From an uncultured Kiritimatiellota bacterium (GTDB lineage: Bacteria; Verrucomicrobiota; Kiritimatiellia; RFP12; UBA1067), in contig CAKTZA010000001.1 of the NCBI GenBank assembly GCA_934635045.1, positions 112,841 through 176,840 of the forward strand: DNA of 64,000 nt, read 5' to 3'. Of this stretch, positions 16,425 to 25,385 are shown piece after piece. Every line of letters starts with the position of its first letter. Within the stretch, counting starts at the first letter, position 1. The position numbers were made by a program, and so were the translations under genes. The notes under the pieces are model-generated. The model did no database searches and had not been told where the DNA came from. It was given only the letters and a program-made list of their open reading frames with translations.

Positions 16425-16481
16425 TTGATTTCAAATTTCAGATCTCAAATTCGACCATTCGATTATTCGATCATTCGATTA
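16425..16481. repeat. Family C repeat between the two binding-protein genes
   Basis: Units ATTCGACCATTCGATTATTCG follow a TTTCAAATTTCAGAT block and end at the TAA stop of the upstream gene, the same arrangement as at 15575-15661. Confidence 0.8.
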
Positions 16482-17216
16482 TTTCTTCAGCGCATCCGCT
16501 TCCTTCGTGTACTGCGCGCGAATCGCCGCCATCTTGCCGCTCGCCTTGAGCTCGGCAATCGTCTCGTTGATCGCCTTCAGCAGTTCGGGACGCCCCTTCT
16601 TGATCGCGATGGCGTATTCCTCCAGGTTGATCGGCGTCGGCGCGATTGCGAGTTCGGCCTCGCCGAGCACGCAGTTCTTCGCCGGCTCCACGTCGACAAG
16701 CACGCCGTCGCAGCGGCCCGCCTTCAGCGCGGCGCACGCCTCGGCCGCCGAGCGGAAGCGCTCCGGCTCCTGCTTGAACTGCTCGATCACGATCGTCTCG
16801 GCGGTGTTGCCGCCCTGCACGCCGATGCGCTTGCCCTTGCAGTCCGCCGCCGTCAGGAGCGGCGCGGACTTCTTGTAGATGAGGACGATCTCCGTCTTCG
16901 CGTAGACGTCGGAGAAGTCAACGTTCTTCTTGCGGTCTTCCGTCACCGTGATGCCCGCCGCCGCGATGTCGGCCTTGCCGGACATGACCGAGGGGATGAC
17001 CGAGTCGAAGTCGACGTTCTCGACCGCGAACGTCTTGCCCATCTTCGCCGCGACGGCCTTGCAGATCTCGACGTCAATGCCGACGATCTCCTGTCCGCGC
17101 AGGAACTCGTACGGCGGGAAGGTCGCCTCGGTGATCATCTTGAGGGTGTTCGCGTCATTCTTCGCGCAGCCGCAGAGGGTCGCCGCCGCCGCCAATGCAA
17201 TCATCAGTTTCTTCAT
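16479..17216 (-). CDS. Amino-acid-binding lipoprotein, tandem paralogue
   Basis: A 245-residue paralogue of the neighbouring binding protein. It has a lipobox (AAAATLCGCAKND) and the same TEATFPPYEFLRGQEIVGID block. Lobe 2 differs (GVQGGNTAETIVIEQFKQEPE, PTPINLEEYAIAIKKGRPE), so ligand specificity has probably diverged. It would feed the permease at 14829-15536. Its stop codon also lies in a family C repeat. The gene comes first in the predicted transcript. Confidence 0.9.
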   Translation of the reverse strand: MKKLMIALAAAATLCGCAKNDANTLKMITEATFPPYEFLRGQEIVGIDVEICKAVAAKMGKTFAVENVDFDSVIPSVMSGKADIAAAGITVTEDRKKNVDFSDVYAKTEIVLIYKKSAPLLTAADCKGKRIGVQGGNTAETIVIEQFKQEPERFRSAAEACAALKAGRCDGVLVDVEPAKNCVLGEAELAIAPTPINLEEYAIAIKKGRPELLKAINETIAELKASGKMAAIRAQYTKEADALKK

Positions 17217-17227
17217 TTTCGTTTTCT

Positions 17228-17318
17228 CCTTGTTTTCTGTTTTCAGATTTCAAATTTCAGATTTTCAATCATTCATCAATTCGATTATTCGATTATTCGT
17301 CAATTCGACCATTCGATC
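17228..17318. repeat. Family C repeat between NhaC and binding-protein genes
   Basis: A TTTCAGATTTCAAATTTCAG block followed by ATTCGATTATTCG units reaches the 3' end of the NhaC gene (stop at 17317). Same composite structure as at 16425. Confidence 0.8.
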
Positions 17319-19131
17319 ACTTCCCCTCCATCTGCCGCACCTTGTGGCTGATCGCGTCCTCCGCGCCATCCGCCGGGCCCTTCAGAATGAGCTTGAGGAA
17401 GAAGAGCGTCGCGAGCATGAGCGCAATCGCGAGCGGCAGCGCGATCCACACCGTCCCGACGAACGGCGCGGCGATGTAGGCGACGAACGAGACCGCCGCG
17501 ACCGTCAGCGCATACGGCAACTGCGTGTTCACGTGCACGATGTGGTTGCACTGCGCGCCCGCCGAGGCCATGATCGTCGTGTCGGAAATCGGCGAACAGT
17601 GGTCGCCGCACACCGCGCCCGCCATGCAGGCCGACACCGCAATAATCGTCATGGAACTGCCGGGAATCGCCGCGAGGACGATCGGGATCAGAATGCCGAA
17701 CGTGCCCCAGCTCGTACCCGTCGAGAACGCGAGGATGACCGCGATCACGAAGATGATCGCCGGCAGGAAGTTGAAGAGGCCCGCCGCCGGCCCGTTGATG
17801 AGGTCGGAGATGAAGACCTTCGCGCCCAGCGCGTCCGTCATGCCCTTCAGCGTCCACGCGCAGCAGAGGATCATGATCGCCGGCACCATCGCCTTGAAGC
17901 CTTCCGGGAAGCCGTCCATGCAGTCGCGGAACGAGATGACGCGGCGGCAGACGTAGAAGACGACCGCGAAGACGAGCGCGACGATCGAGCCGAGCGTGAG
18001 GCCGACCGAGGCGTCGGAGTTCGAGAACGCGACGACGAAGTTGCGGTGCGCCTCGCCCTCGGCGAAGAAGCCGCCCGAGTAGATCATGCCGACGACGCAC
18101 GCGGCGATCAGCACGAGGACGGGGATCACGAGGTCGATGACACGGCCCCGGTCGTTCTTCGTGAGCACTTCCGTCGCCGTCTCCAGCGCGCCGAGGTCGG
18201 GCTTGCCGGCGGCGACATCCGCCTCATGGCGGCGCATCGGGCCGAAGTCGAACTTCATGAGCGCGAGCGCGAACATCGTGACGATCGTCAGGATCGCGTA
18301 GAAGTTGTAGGGAATCGCGGCGATGAAGAGCGAGAAGCCGCTTTCCGCGCCCGCGCCCTTCGCGAAGCCGGCGACGGCCGCCGCCCAGCTGGAGATCGGC
18401 GCGATGATGCAGATCGGCGCCGCCGTCGCGTCGATGAGGTACGAGAGCTTCGCGGCCGAGACCCTCTTCGCCTTCGTGACCGGGTGCATGACCGAGCCGA
18501 CCGTCAGGCAGTTGAAGTAGTCGTCGACGAAGATGAGCATGCCGAGGACGATCGTCGCGACCTGCGCGCCGACGCGCGACTTGATGTGCGTCTGCGCCCA
18601 GCGGCCGAACGCCGCCGAGGCGCCCGTCTTGTTCATCATCGCCACGAGCGCGCCGAGGAGGACGAGGAAGATCAGGATGCCCACGTTGTAGGCGTCAGCG
18701 ATCTTCGCGATGAAGCCCGCCTGCACGACGTGCGTGAGCGCCGTCTCGAACATGCCGACGAGCCCGTCGGCCTTCGTCGCGTAGAGGACGCCGCCCGAGA
18801 CGATGCCGAGGAAGAGCGACGAGTAGACCTCCTTCGTGACGAGCGCCAGCACGATCGCGAGGAGCGGCGGGAAGATCGCCCACCACGTGCCGAACAGCGG
18901 CTCGGCCTGACGCACCGTCGCGAGCGCCGTCGCCTCGTGCGCCTTGAAGTCCCTGTCGGCCTGCACGTTGTCGGCGTACGCCTCGACGTAGGCCTTCGCG
19001 TCTTCGGCCTTCGCGAGCGCGTAGGTCTTGGCGGAATCCCCCTCGCCAACGACGATCTTGTTTTCTTCAGCGGCCCACAGGCCGCCACACAGGGCGACGA
19101 GCGCCGCACAGCAGAGGAGTTTTCGTTTCAT
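17317..19131 (-). CDS. NhaC-family Na+/H+ antiporter with N-terminal exported extension
   Basis: A 604-residue polytopic membrane protein of the NhaC family, which exchanges Na+ for H+ or transports organic acids. Family blocks include FVDDYFNCLTVGSVMHPVTK, APISSWAAAV, STGTSWGTFGILIPIVLA and CGDHCSPISDTTIMASAGA. The protein begins with a signal-peptide-like segment (LLCCAALVALCGGLWAA) and about 60 hydrophilic residues before the first transporter helix, an unusual extension probably facing the periplasm. A TATAAT box ends 10 bases before the ATG and no ribosome-binding site is seen, so the leader must be very short. Confidence 0.9.
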   Translation of the reverse strand: MKRKLLCCAALVALCGGLWAAEENKIVVGEGDSAKTYALAKAEDAKAYVEAYADNVQADRDFKAHEATALATVRQAEPLFGTWWAIFPPLLAIVLALVTKEVYSSLFLGIVSGGVLYATKADGLVGMFETALTHVVQAGFIAKIADAYNVGILIFLVLLGALVAMMNKTGASAAFGRWAQTHIKSRVGAQVATIVLGMLIFVDDYFNCLTVGSVMHPVTKAKRVSAAKLSYLIDATAAPICIIAPISSWAAAVAGFAKGAGAESGFSLFIAAIPYNFYAILTIVTMFALALMKFDFGPMRRHEADVAAGKPDLGALETATEVLTKNDRGRVIDLVIPVLVLIAACVVGMIYSGGFFAEGEAHRNFVVAFSNSDASVGLTLGSIVALVFAVVFYVCRRVISFRDCMDGFPEGFKAMVPAIMILCCAWTLKGMTDALGAKVFISDLINGPAAGLFNFLPAIIFVIAVILAFSTGTSWGTFGILIPIVLAAIPGSSMTIIAVSACMAGAVCGDHCSPISDTTIMASAGAQCNHIVHVNTQLPYALTVAAVSFVAYIAAPFVGTVWIALPLAIALMLATLFFLKLILKGPADGAEDAISHKVRQMEGK

Positions 19132-19181
19132 AAGTTCGTGTATTATAGCAAAAACGCGCGTACGCCGCAGTCGCCAACGGG

Positions 19182-19260
19182 TGCACCTGGAGGGACTCGA
19201 ACCCCCACGCTTGCGCAGTGGAACCTAAATCCACCGTGTCTGCCATTCCACCACAGGTGC
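19182..19260 (-). tRNA. tRNA-Leu (anticodon UAG)
   Basis: The minus strand folds as a class II tRNA. The acceptor is GCACCTG/CAGGTGC, the anticodon stem GTGGA/TCCAC closes the loop TTTAGGT with anticodon TAG, and the T loop is TTCGAGT. The variable arm is short. The CCA end is not encoded. It lies between two NhaC-family genes on the same strand. Confidence 0.95.
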
Positions 19261-19275
19261 GCGGATGCCGCGTCT

Positions 19276-20604
19276 TCAGGCCACGCCCGGAATCGGGGAC
19301 TTCGTGCGGCGGCCGGAGAAGCAAAGCGAACAGAACACCGCGAGGGCGAGAAGCGGCTGGTAGTACAGGCATTTCAGGAGCGAGAGCGAATCGACCGTCA
19401 GGTCAAGCCCGCGCGCGACGCCGATGGCAATCAGGATCTGCGCGCCGTAGGGAATGAGCCCCTGAATGACGCAGGAGGCCGTGTCGAGGACGGACGCGAT
19501 CCGCACGGGATTCGCCCCGAACTTCTCGGAGCATTCCTTCGCGATTGGCCCCGCGATGACGATTGCGACCGTGTTGTTCGCCGTGAAGCAGTTGACCGCC
19601 GACACGAGGAAGAAGACCCCCAGCTCGCACGTGCGCGGCCCGCGAATCACCTTCGCGATCTTCTCCGTGAGCCACAGGACGCCGCCGTTCGCCTGCACGC
19701 TCCGGAAGAGCCCGCCCGCGAGCAGCGCGACAATCAGCGTCTCGCCCATGCCGAGCGTCCCCTTGCCGAGAAGATCCATCGCGTCGAAGAACGCGAACTT
19801 GCCGAGGCAGCCGCCGATCACCGCCGACAGCACCGTGCCCGAGAAGAGGAGCATCATCACGTTGTAGCCGACGAGCGCCAGCACGAGGACGAACACGTAC
19901 GGCAGGACGAGGACGAGGTGCTGCCACGTCACGGCCGGCGCCTCGACCGCCCCCGCCGAGAAGCCGGAGACCGCATAGAGGAACAGCGCGACCAGCGCGG
20001 CCGGCGCGGCAATGAGGCCGTTCGCGAGGAACTTGTCCTTCATGCGTACGCCCTGCGTGCGCGTCGCGGCAATCGTCGTGTCGGAAATCATCGAGAGGTT
20101 GTCGCCGAACATCGAGCCGCCGATGACCGCGCCCATCAGGAGCGCGGGGCTGAGTCCGAGCGGCCCCGCAAAGCCCAGCGCAATCGGCGTGACGGCCGCA
20201 ATCGTGCCGCAGGACGTCCCGATCGCGAGCGAGATGAGGCATGAGACGAGAAAGACGCCCGCGACCATCAGCCGCGCCGGCACGAGGGACTGCGCGATCG
20301 TCACCGCCGCATCGACCGCGCCGGAGCCCTTCGCGATCGTCGCGAACGCCCCGGCGAGGATGAAGATGAGGCACATGATCATGATGTTCGGCTCGCCCAT
20401 CCCGCGCGCGTACGTCTCGACCTTCTCGTCGAGCTTCGCCTGGCCGATCAGCAGCGACACGGCCGAAGCGACGAGGAACGCCACCGGCATCGAGACCTTG
20501 TACCACGGCATCTCGAAGCCGAGCTGCCCGGCCCAGAGGGAAAGCCCCACGTAGAACGCGGCGAAAACGAGGAACGGAACGAGCGCGAGGCCTCTGGGTT
20601 TCAT
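19276..20604 (-). CDS. NhaC-family antiporter
   Basis: A 442-residue polytopic membrane protein related to, but distinct from, the NhaC protein 150 bases away. It carries SLAIGTSCGTIAAVTPIALGF, GGSMFGDNLSMISDTTIAA and the second half SAVNCFTANNTVAIVIAGPI, all family hallmarks. There is no exported extension. Two NhaC-type proteins around a tRNA suggest a Na+-dependent energetic lifestyle (inference). It follows dnaJ on the same strand with about 20 bases between. Confidence 0.85.
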   Translation of the reverse strand: MKPRGLALVPFLVFAAFYVGLSLWAGQLGFEMPWYKVSMPVAFLVASAVSLLIGQAKLDEKVETYARGMGEPNIMIMCLIFILAGAFATIAKGSGAVDAAVTIAQSLVPARLMVAGVFLVSCLISLAIGTSCGTIAAVTPIALGFAGPLGLSPALLMGAVIGGSMFGDNLSMISDTTIAATRTQGVRMKDKFLANGLIAAPAALVALFLYAVSGFSAGAVEAPAVTWQHLVLVLPYVFVLVLALVGYNVMMLLFSGTVLSAVIGGCLGKFAFFDAMDLLGKGTLGMGETLIVALLAGGLFRSVQANGGVLWLTEKIAKVIRGPRTCELGVFFLVSAVNCFTANNTVAIVIAGPIAKECSEKFGANPVRIASVLDTASCVIQGLIPYGAQILIAIGVARGLDLTVDSLSLLKCLYYQPLLALAVFCSLCFSGRRTKSPIPGVA

Positions 20605-20623
20605 GTCGTGCTTTCTGTCTGCC

Positions 20624-21838
20624 TTACTTGCGGAGCTTGTCGCGGTGCGAGAAGAAGATGCGCGTCTTGTTCGCGAAGGACTGCGCCTCCGGGTAGTTCG
20701 CGGTGGAGGCGAGCTTCTGGAACTCCTCCAGCGCGGCCTTCTGCCGCCGGTCGAGGTTCGCGGGCACCTCGAAGACGACGCGCGCGTCGAGATCGCCCGC
20801 CGCGCCGCCGCGCAGCGACGGCACGCCCTTGCCGCGCAGGCGGAAGACCTTGCCGTTCGGCGTCCCCGCCGGAATCTTCAGCTGCGCCTCGCCCTCCGGC
20901 GTCGGCACGGCAATCGTGCCGCCCAGCGCCGCCGTCACGGGCGAGACGGGCACGTCCACGAAAAGATGCTGGCCCTCGCGCTCGAAGATGTCGCTGTCGC
21001 GCACGCCGATGAGAACGTAGAGATCGCCGGGACGCCCGCCGCGCAGGCCGCCCGCCCCCTTGCCCGCGAGCCGCAGCCGCGAGCCGCTGTCGACGCCCGC
21101 CGGAATCTTCAGCGCGATGTGCTGAGGTTGCGTGACGCGCCCCGAACCCCGGCACCGACGACACGGCTTCTCGATGACCGTTCCCTCGCCGCCGCACGTC
21201 GGACACGTCTGCTGGATGCGCAGGAAGCCGCCGCCGCCCATGACGACGCCGTGGCCGCCGCACGTCTTGCACGTCACGCGCCGCGCACCGTCGGCCGCGC
21301 CCGTGCCGTGGCAGTCGGGACACTGCGCCGGAAGGTCGAGGTCAAGCGTCCGCTCGCTGCCGAACAGAGCCTCGTCAAAGTCGATGTCGAGGCGGAAGGT
21401 CATGTCGTCGCCGTCCTGCGGCCCGTTCGGGTCGGCACGGTAGGCGCGCCCGCCCCCGCCGCCGCCGAAGAGATCCTCAAAGCCGCCGAAACCGCCGCGC
21501 GCGCTCCGCGCGCCGCCGCGACCGCCGAAGATGTCGCCGAACATGGAGAAGATGTCATCCATGTTCATGCCGCCCGCGCCAAAACCGCCAGCCCCGCCCG
21601 CGCCATTCGCGAACGCCTGATGCCCGAACTGGTCGTAGCGCTGGCGCTTCTCGGCGTCATGCAGCACGTCGTACGCCTCGGCCGCCTCCTTGAACTTCTC
21701 CTCGGCCGCCTTGTCGCCCGGATTGCGATCCGGGTGGTACTTCATCGCGAGCTTGCGGTAGGCGGACTTGATCTCGTCCGCCGTCGCCGTCTTGGACACG
21801 CCCAAGACCTCGTAGTAGTCTCTCTTTTCTGATGCCAT
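20624..21838 (-). CDS. dnaJ: Chaperone protein DnaJ
   Basis: A 404-residue type I J-protein, co-chaperone of DnaK. The J domain has YHPDRN (HPD motif). A Gly/Phe-rich linker follows. The zinc domain has CPDCHGTG, CKTCGGHG, CPTCGGEG and CRRCRGSG, and two substrate-binding barrels end in a short C-terminal helix. Length is slightly longer than usual because of Gly-rich loops. It lies downstream of grpE on the same strand, separated by a family B repeat; dnaK is not in the window. Confidence 0.95.
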   Translation of the reverse strand: MASEKRDYYEVLGVSKTATADEIKSAYRKLAMKYHPDRNPGDKAAEEKFKEAAEAYDVLHDAEKRQRYDQFGHQAFANGAGGAGGFGAGGMNMDDIFSMFGDIFGGRGGARSARGGFGGFEDLFGGGGGGRAYRADPNGPQDGDDMTFRLDIDFDEALFGSERTLDLDLPAQCPDCHGTGAADGARRVTCKTCGGHGVVMGGGGFLRIQQTCPTCGGEGTVIEKPCRRCRGSGRVTQPQHIALKIPAGVDSGSRLRLAGKGAGGLRGGRPGDLYVLIGVRDSDIFEREGQHLFVDVPVSPVTAALGGTIAVPTPEGEAQLKIPAGTPNGKVFRLRGKGVPSLRGGAAGDLDARVVFEVPANLDRRQKAALEEFQKLASTANYPEAQSFANKTRIFFSHRDKLRK

Positions 21839-21850
21839 ACCGTTAAGCTA

Positions 21851-21987
21851 AAAGGGAAAAAGGATGAAGGATGAAGGATGAAGTGCGGTGCTGCACACCT
21901 TCTTCTTGCGTCGAAGCCATCAACCGCCGACCTCCATGCTTCTTCCTTCTTCCTTCTTCCTTCTTACTTCTTACTTCTTACTTTTTA
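21851..21987. repeat. Family B purine/pyrimidine inverted repeat
   Basis: A GGATGAAGGATGAAG arm ending in AAGTGCGG and a CTTCTTCCTTCTTCC arm face each other across about 45 bases between grpE and dnaJ. The last two Lys codons and the stop of grpE lie in the pyrimidine arm. Confidence 0.8.
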
Positions 21988-22649
21988 CCCGACGACACGA
22001 CGACCTGCGCGGCGCGCAGCACCTTGTCCTTCAGCATCCAGCCCTTCTTCGACTCGATCGAGACCTTGCCCTCGGGAATCTCCGCGTGCGGCAGATGGGC
22101 GATCGCATCCATCCGTTCCGTGTCGAGATCGAGCCCGACGGAATCGAACGGCTCCGCGCCATGATCCTTCAACGACTTCAGGAGCGTGTCGTGCACCATC
22201 TGCACGCCCTTCACGAAGGGGTCGTCGGCCTTGTCCTTCGCGTTCGCGAGCGCGAGCTGGAGGTTGTCGACCGCCGGCAGGACGTCCTTCAGGATGTCGG
22301 CCTCGGCGTAGCGGTACGTGTCCTCACGATCACGCGCCGCGCGCTTCTTGTAGTTGTCGAAGTCGGCGAGCGTCAGAGCGTAGAGCGTCTTCCAGTCGGG
22401 CTCCTTCGGCGTTTCGGCCTTGGGCGGCTCGGCAGCAGACGGCTCGGCTTTCGGCTCGGTTTCGGGTTCGGCGGGCGAGGCGGACGCGGACGCAGAAGAC
22501 GCGCAGGACGGTTCGCCGTCTTCAGTTTTCTTTTCAGAGGGCTTCGCCGTCTCGGCTGTTTCGCCCGAAGTCTCCGCTGTCGTTTCAGCCTTCTGGGCCT
22601 CAGCGGCTTTCGCCGCCTCGGCCGTTTCCTCTTTCTTCTCTTCGCTCAT
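21978..22649 (-). CDS. grpE: Nucleotide exchange factor GrpE
   Basis: A 223-residue GrpE, which releases ADP from DnaK. About the first 85 residues are a low-complexity Ala/Glu/Lys/Pro tail. The coiled coil follows (DWKTLYALTLADFDNYKKRAARDRE), then the beta domain with FVKGVQMVHDTLLKSLKDHG and the GWMLKDKVLRAAQVVVS signature. The gene ends inside a family B repeat, so the final KK is repeat-derived. It lies between argG and dnaJ. Confidence 0.95.
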   Translation of the reverse strand: MSEEKKEETAEAAKAAEAQKAETTAETSGETAETAKPSEKKTEDGEPSCASSASASASPAEPETEPKAEPSAAEPPKAETPKEPDWKTLYALTLADFDNYKKRAARDREDTYRYAEADILKDVLPAVDNLQLALANAKDKADDPFVKGVQMVHDTLLKSLKDHGAEPFDSVGLDLDTERMDAIAHLPHAEIPEGKVSIESKKGWMLKDKVLRAAQVVVSSGKK

Positions 22650-22660
22650 CGTCCGATTTC

Positions 22661-22687
22661 CTCCGTGTCACCGTGGCTCCGTGTGAG
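22661..22687. repeat. Half copy of family A repeat
   Basis: CTCCGTGTCACCGTGGCTCC followed by GTGTGAG, one arm only, between argG and grpE. No partner arm lies nearby. Confidence 0.7.
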
Positions 22688-22709
22688 AAAAGCCGCGTGC
22701 GAAACCGCC

Positions 22710-23942
22710 TTACGCCTTAATCTGCCCGGCCTTCGCGAGCATCTTCGCCTCGACGGACTGGATCTCGGCAAAGCCCTGCGAGCTGTGCGGATTCAGGCCG
22801 TTCGACGCCTCCATCGAGCTGTCGGCCTCGTTGTAAATCGTCGCCTTGAGGCCCTTGAGGCTCTCGAAGAAGATGTTGCCCTTGTAGAGGCCGAGCGTGA
22901 CTTCGGCCGTCGCCTTGTCGGCCCAGACCTGAATCGCCGCGCGCGCCGCCTGGGTCGCCGGATCGAACCAGCGGCCGTCGTAGATCTGGTCGCTGACGAG
23001 CTTCGAGAGCTGCTGGAAGAGGAGCGTCGAGCGACGGTCCATGATGCCCTCGTAGATGTACTTGAGGCCCCAGCTCAGCACCTCCATGCCCGGCGCCTCG
23101 TAGACGCCACGGCTCTTCGTGCCGATGATGCGGTTCTCCAGCGCGTGCTTCATGCCGATGCCGTTGCGGCCGCCGACCTTGTTCATCTCCAGCATGACCT
23201 CATACGGCGTCATCTTCTGGCCGTTCACCGCGACGCAGCGGCCCTTCTCGAACTTCAGCGTGACCTTCTCGACCTTGTTCGGGGCCTTGTCGGGCCACAC
23301 GCCCATCGTGGGCTTCACGATGCGCATCGACGTCTCCATCGACTCCAGGTCCTCCGCCTCGTGCGAGAGGCCCGCGAGGTTCGCGTCGGTCGAGTACTTC
23401 TTCTTCGTGCCGACGAACGCCGTGATGCCGCGTTCGGCGAGGAACGCGACCATCTGCGTGCGGCCGGGGAACTTCTTCAGCAGGTCCGCGTCGCGCCACG
23501 GGGCGTAGACGCCGAACTTCGGATCCATCACGTTCGTGTAGCGCTCGAAGCGCATCTGGTCGTTGCCGCGCCCCGTCGCACCGTGGACGAGCACCGTGCA
23601 GCCGGCCTTCTTCATCGCCGGGAGGAGCTTCTGCACCGTGACGGCGCGGGCGATGCCCGTCGAGTTCCAGTAGCCGCCGTCGTACATCGCCTGGCACTTC
23701 ACGGTCTCGAAGCAGATGTCGGCCATTTCCTTCGTGACGTCGACGATCGTCGTCTCGACGCCGGTCGGGGCCATCTTCTTCTTGATGTCGTTGATGTCCT
23801 TCTCGTCCGGCTGGCCGACGTTGGCCGAGAACGCCTTGACGTTCACGCCCGCGTCCTTCAGCACGCAGCAGATGGTCTTCGAGTCGAGTCCGCCGCTGAC
23901 GCACACGCCAACGGTCTTGCCCTTGAGGTCTTCGAGTTTCAT
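22710..23942 (-). CDS. argG: Argininosuccinate synthase
   Basis: A 410-residue enzyme that joins citrulline and aspartate with ATP in arginine synthesis. The N-type ATP pyrophosphatase loop is SGGLDSKT in VGVCVSGGLDSKTICC. HGATGRGNDQMRFE and VYAPWRDADLLKKFPGR are the other family blocks. Length is normal. A TATAAT box lies at 23978-23983 and AAGGAG precedes the ATG, giving a conventional leader of about 30 bases. No argH or other arginine genes are adjacent. Confidence 0.95.
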   Translation of the reverse strand: MKLEDLKGKTVGVCVSGGLDSKTICCVLKDAGVNVKAFSANVGQPDEKDINDIKKKMAPTGVETTIVDVTKEMADICFETVKCQAMYDGGYWNSTGIARAVTVQKLLPAMKKAGCTVLVHGATGRGNDQMRFERYTNVMDPKFGVYAPWRDADLLKKFPGRTQMVAFLAERGITAFVGTKKKYSTDANLAGLSHEAEDLESMETSMRIVKPTMGVWPDKAPNKVEKVTLKFEKGRCVAVNGQKMTPYEVMLEMNKVGGRNGIGMKHALENRIIGTKSRGVYEAPGMEVLSWGLKYIYEGIMDRRSTLLFQQLSKLVSDQIYDGRWFDPATQAARAAIQVWADKATAEVTLGLYKGNIFFESLKGLKATIYNEADSSMEASNGLNPHSSQGFAEIQSVEAKMLAKAGQIKA

Positions 23943-24040
23943 GTTGGATTCTCCTTCTGTTCGAAAATCAGGCGCGTATTATAGCACGTTCGCCGAACAT
24001 CGGCAAACGTGCTGCGCAGCAGACGGAACTCTCCGTTGCC

Positions 24041-25351
24041 TTAGAAGTTCCAGGCCAGCTCGACGCGGCCGAAGAGCGCCGCGTGGTCGGAGCCGTCCTT
24101 GAAGTAGTCGCCCTTCCCGAAATATTCGCCCTGGAAGGAAATCTTGCCGCCCTTGAGGAGGTCGGCGCCGAGCAGCTTCGCCGGGCTGACCGTGTACTTG
24201 ACCTGCGCATACGTGCCGCGGAACGTGCCCGCGTCCTCCTCCTTCACGGCGGTGAACATCGGGCCGGCCTGCACCTTGACGGACGAGAACGAGCCGACGT
24301 TGCAGCCGAACGCGAGGTGCGGGTAGACGAGGTTCGTGTAGTCGTACTTGTTGTACATCGGCGCGAGCGATTCGCCGAGACCCGTCTCGCGGTTGAAGAC
24401 CGCGTGCCAGGCGTGTTCGCCGCGATCGCCGTCCTTGTCGCCGGAGAGGATCCAGCACGCGCCGGTGAACGTCGGCTTGCAGCCGACCTTGGGCGCGTAA
24501 GTGAGGCCGCCGTAGGCCTGACCCGCGAAGAGGTCATACGAGCCGGCCTGGCCCGCGAACTCGAACTCGCCGCTCAGCGTCTCGGTGAAGCGCGGCAGCA
24601 GGCGCACGCCGACCGTGTGGGTGTCGGCGCGCTCGCCTTCCTTGCGGTACTTCGAGTCGCGGTTGCGGATCTCGCTCTTCGCCACGTAGTAGGCGTCGTA
24701 GCCGAAGTCCGCGTTCGCGCGGTCCTGCCAGTAGAGGCCGGCGCCGAACTCGTCCTGCCAGTAGCCCGTCGTGTCATAGGCGTGGGGCTCCTTGCCGTTC
24801 TCGTGCTCCTTGCCCAAGGTCGGCATCCAGTCCTTCTTCGCCTGATAGAGGGCGAAGGCGTCGAGCGTCCGCTTCTCGCCCGCGTGCCACGTGAGGCGCA
24901 CCGCGTCGAAGTAGGCGGATCGCGAGCCGTCGCCGCCCGTGCCGTCCGAGAGGATGCGCTTCGCGCCGAAGGCCATGTCCTGACGGCCGATCTTCAGGTC
25001 AAGCGCGCCGTCGAAGAGGCGGTTCGCCGTGAAGTAGAGGTTGTCGATGAAGAGGACGTCCGGCCAGCGCTGCTTCGCGGAGTTCGACTCCGGGCGGTTG
25101 TAGTAGCGGAACTCGTCCGCGAGGCGCAGGAAGATGCCGCAGTCCGCGTACGCCGCGCGGATCCACGGACGGATCCGGACGCGGGCGTAGTTGGAGTCGC
25201 CCGACTCGCCGCGCTTGGCGTTCGGCAGGTTGTCCGTCACGTCGTAGCGCAGGCGCACGTCCGCGCCGGCCTTGACGGAGAGGTTCGTGCCGTCCGCGAC
25301 GGCCGCCGAAGCGGCCAGCGCGAACAGGGGGACGAGAGACAATCGGTTCAT
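24041..25351 (-). CDS. Outer-membrane porin, alginate-export type
   Basis: A 436-residue protein with a signal peptide (SLVPLFALAASAAVA) and alternating beta-strand patterns to a C-terminal aromatic (FGRVELAWNF), typical of outer-membrane barrels. LDLKIGRQDMAFGAKRILSDG and SAYFDAVRLTWHAGEKRTLD match the alginate-export (AlgE-like) porin family. The substrate is not evident. Its position just downstream of pstS on the same strand, with 34 bases between, suggests it is co-transcribed in the phosphate regulon and may admit phosphate or phosphorylated compounds (inference). Confidence 0.75.
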   Translation of the reverse strand: MNRLSLVPLFALAASAAVADGTNLSVKAGADVRLRYDVTDNLPNAKRGESGDSNYARVRIRPWIRAAYADCGIFLRLADEFRYYNRPESNSAKQRWPDVLFIDNLYFTANRLFDGALDLKIGRQDMAFGAKRILSDGTGGDGSRSAYFDAVRLTWHAGEKRTLDAFALYQAKKDWMPTLGKEHENGKEPHAYDTTGYWQDEFGAGLYWQDRANADFGYDAYYVAKSEIRNRDSKYRKEGERADTHTVGVRLLPRFTETLSGEFEFAGQAGSYDLFAGQAYGGLTYAPKVGCKPTFTGACWILSGDKDGDRGEHAWHAVFNRETGLGESLAPMYNKYDYTNLVYPHLAFGCNVGSFSSVKVQAGPMFTAVKEEDAGTFRGTYAQVKYTVSPAKLLGADLLKGGKISFQGEYFGKGDYFKDGSDHAALFGRVELAWNF

Positions 25352-25385
25352 TGTTTCGTTCCTTTTGGTGGTGTTTCAGGTGACG

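Noticed and set aside
14829..17216. Complete amino-acid ABC transporter operon
   Set aside because: No ATP-binding subunit is encoded here, so only the permease and two binding proteins are called.
16930..20244. A plus-strand open frame of about 1100 codons
   Set aside because: It lies antisense to a binding protein and two NhaC antiporters and crosses the tRNA. Its composition (Arg/Asp/His/Glu-rich) is typical of the shadow frame of GC-rich genes.
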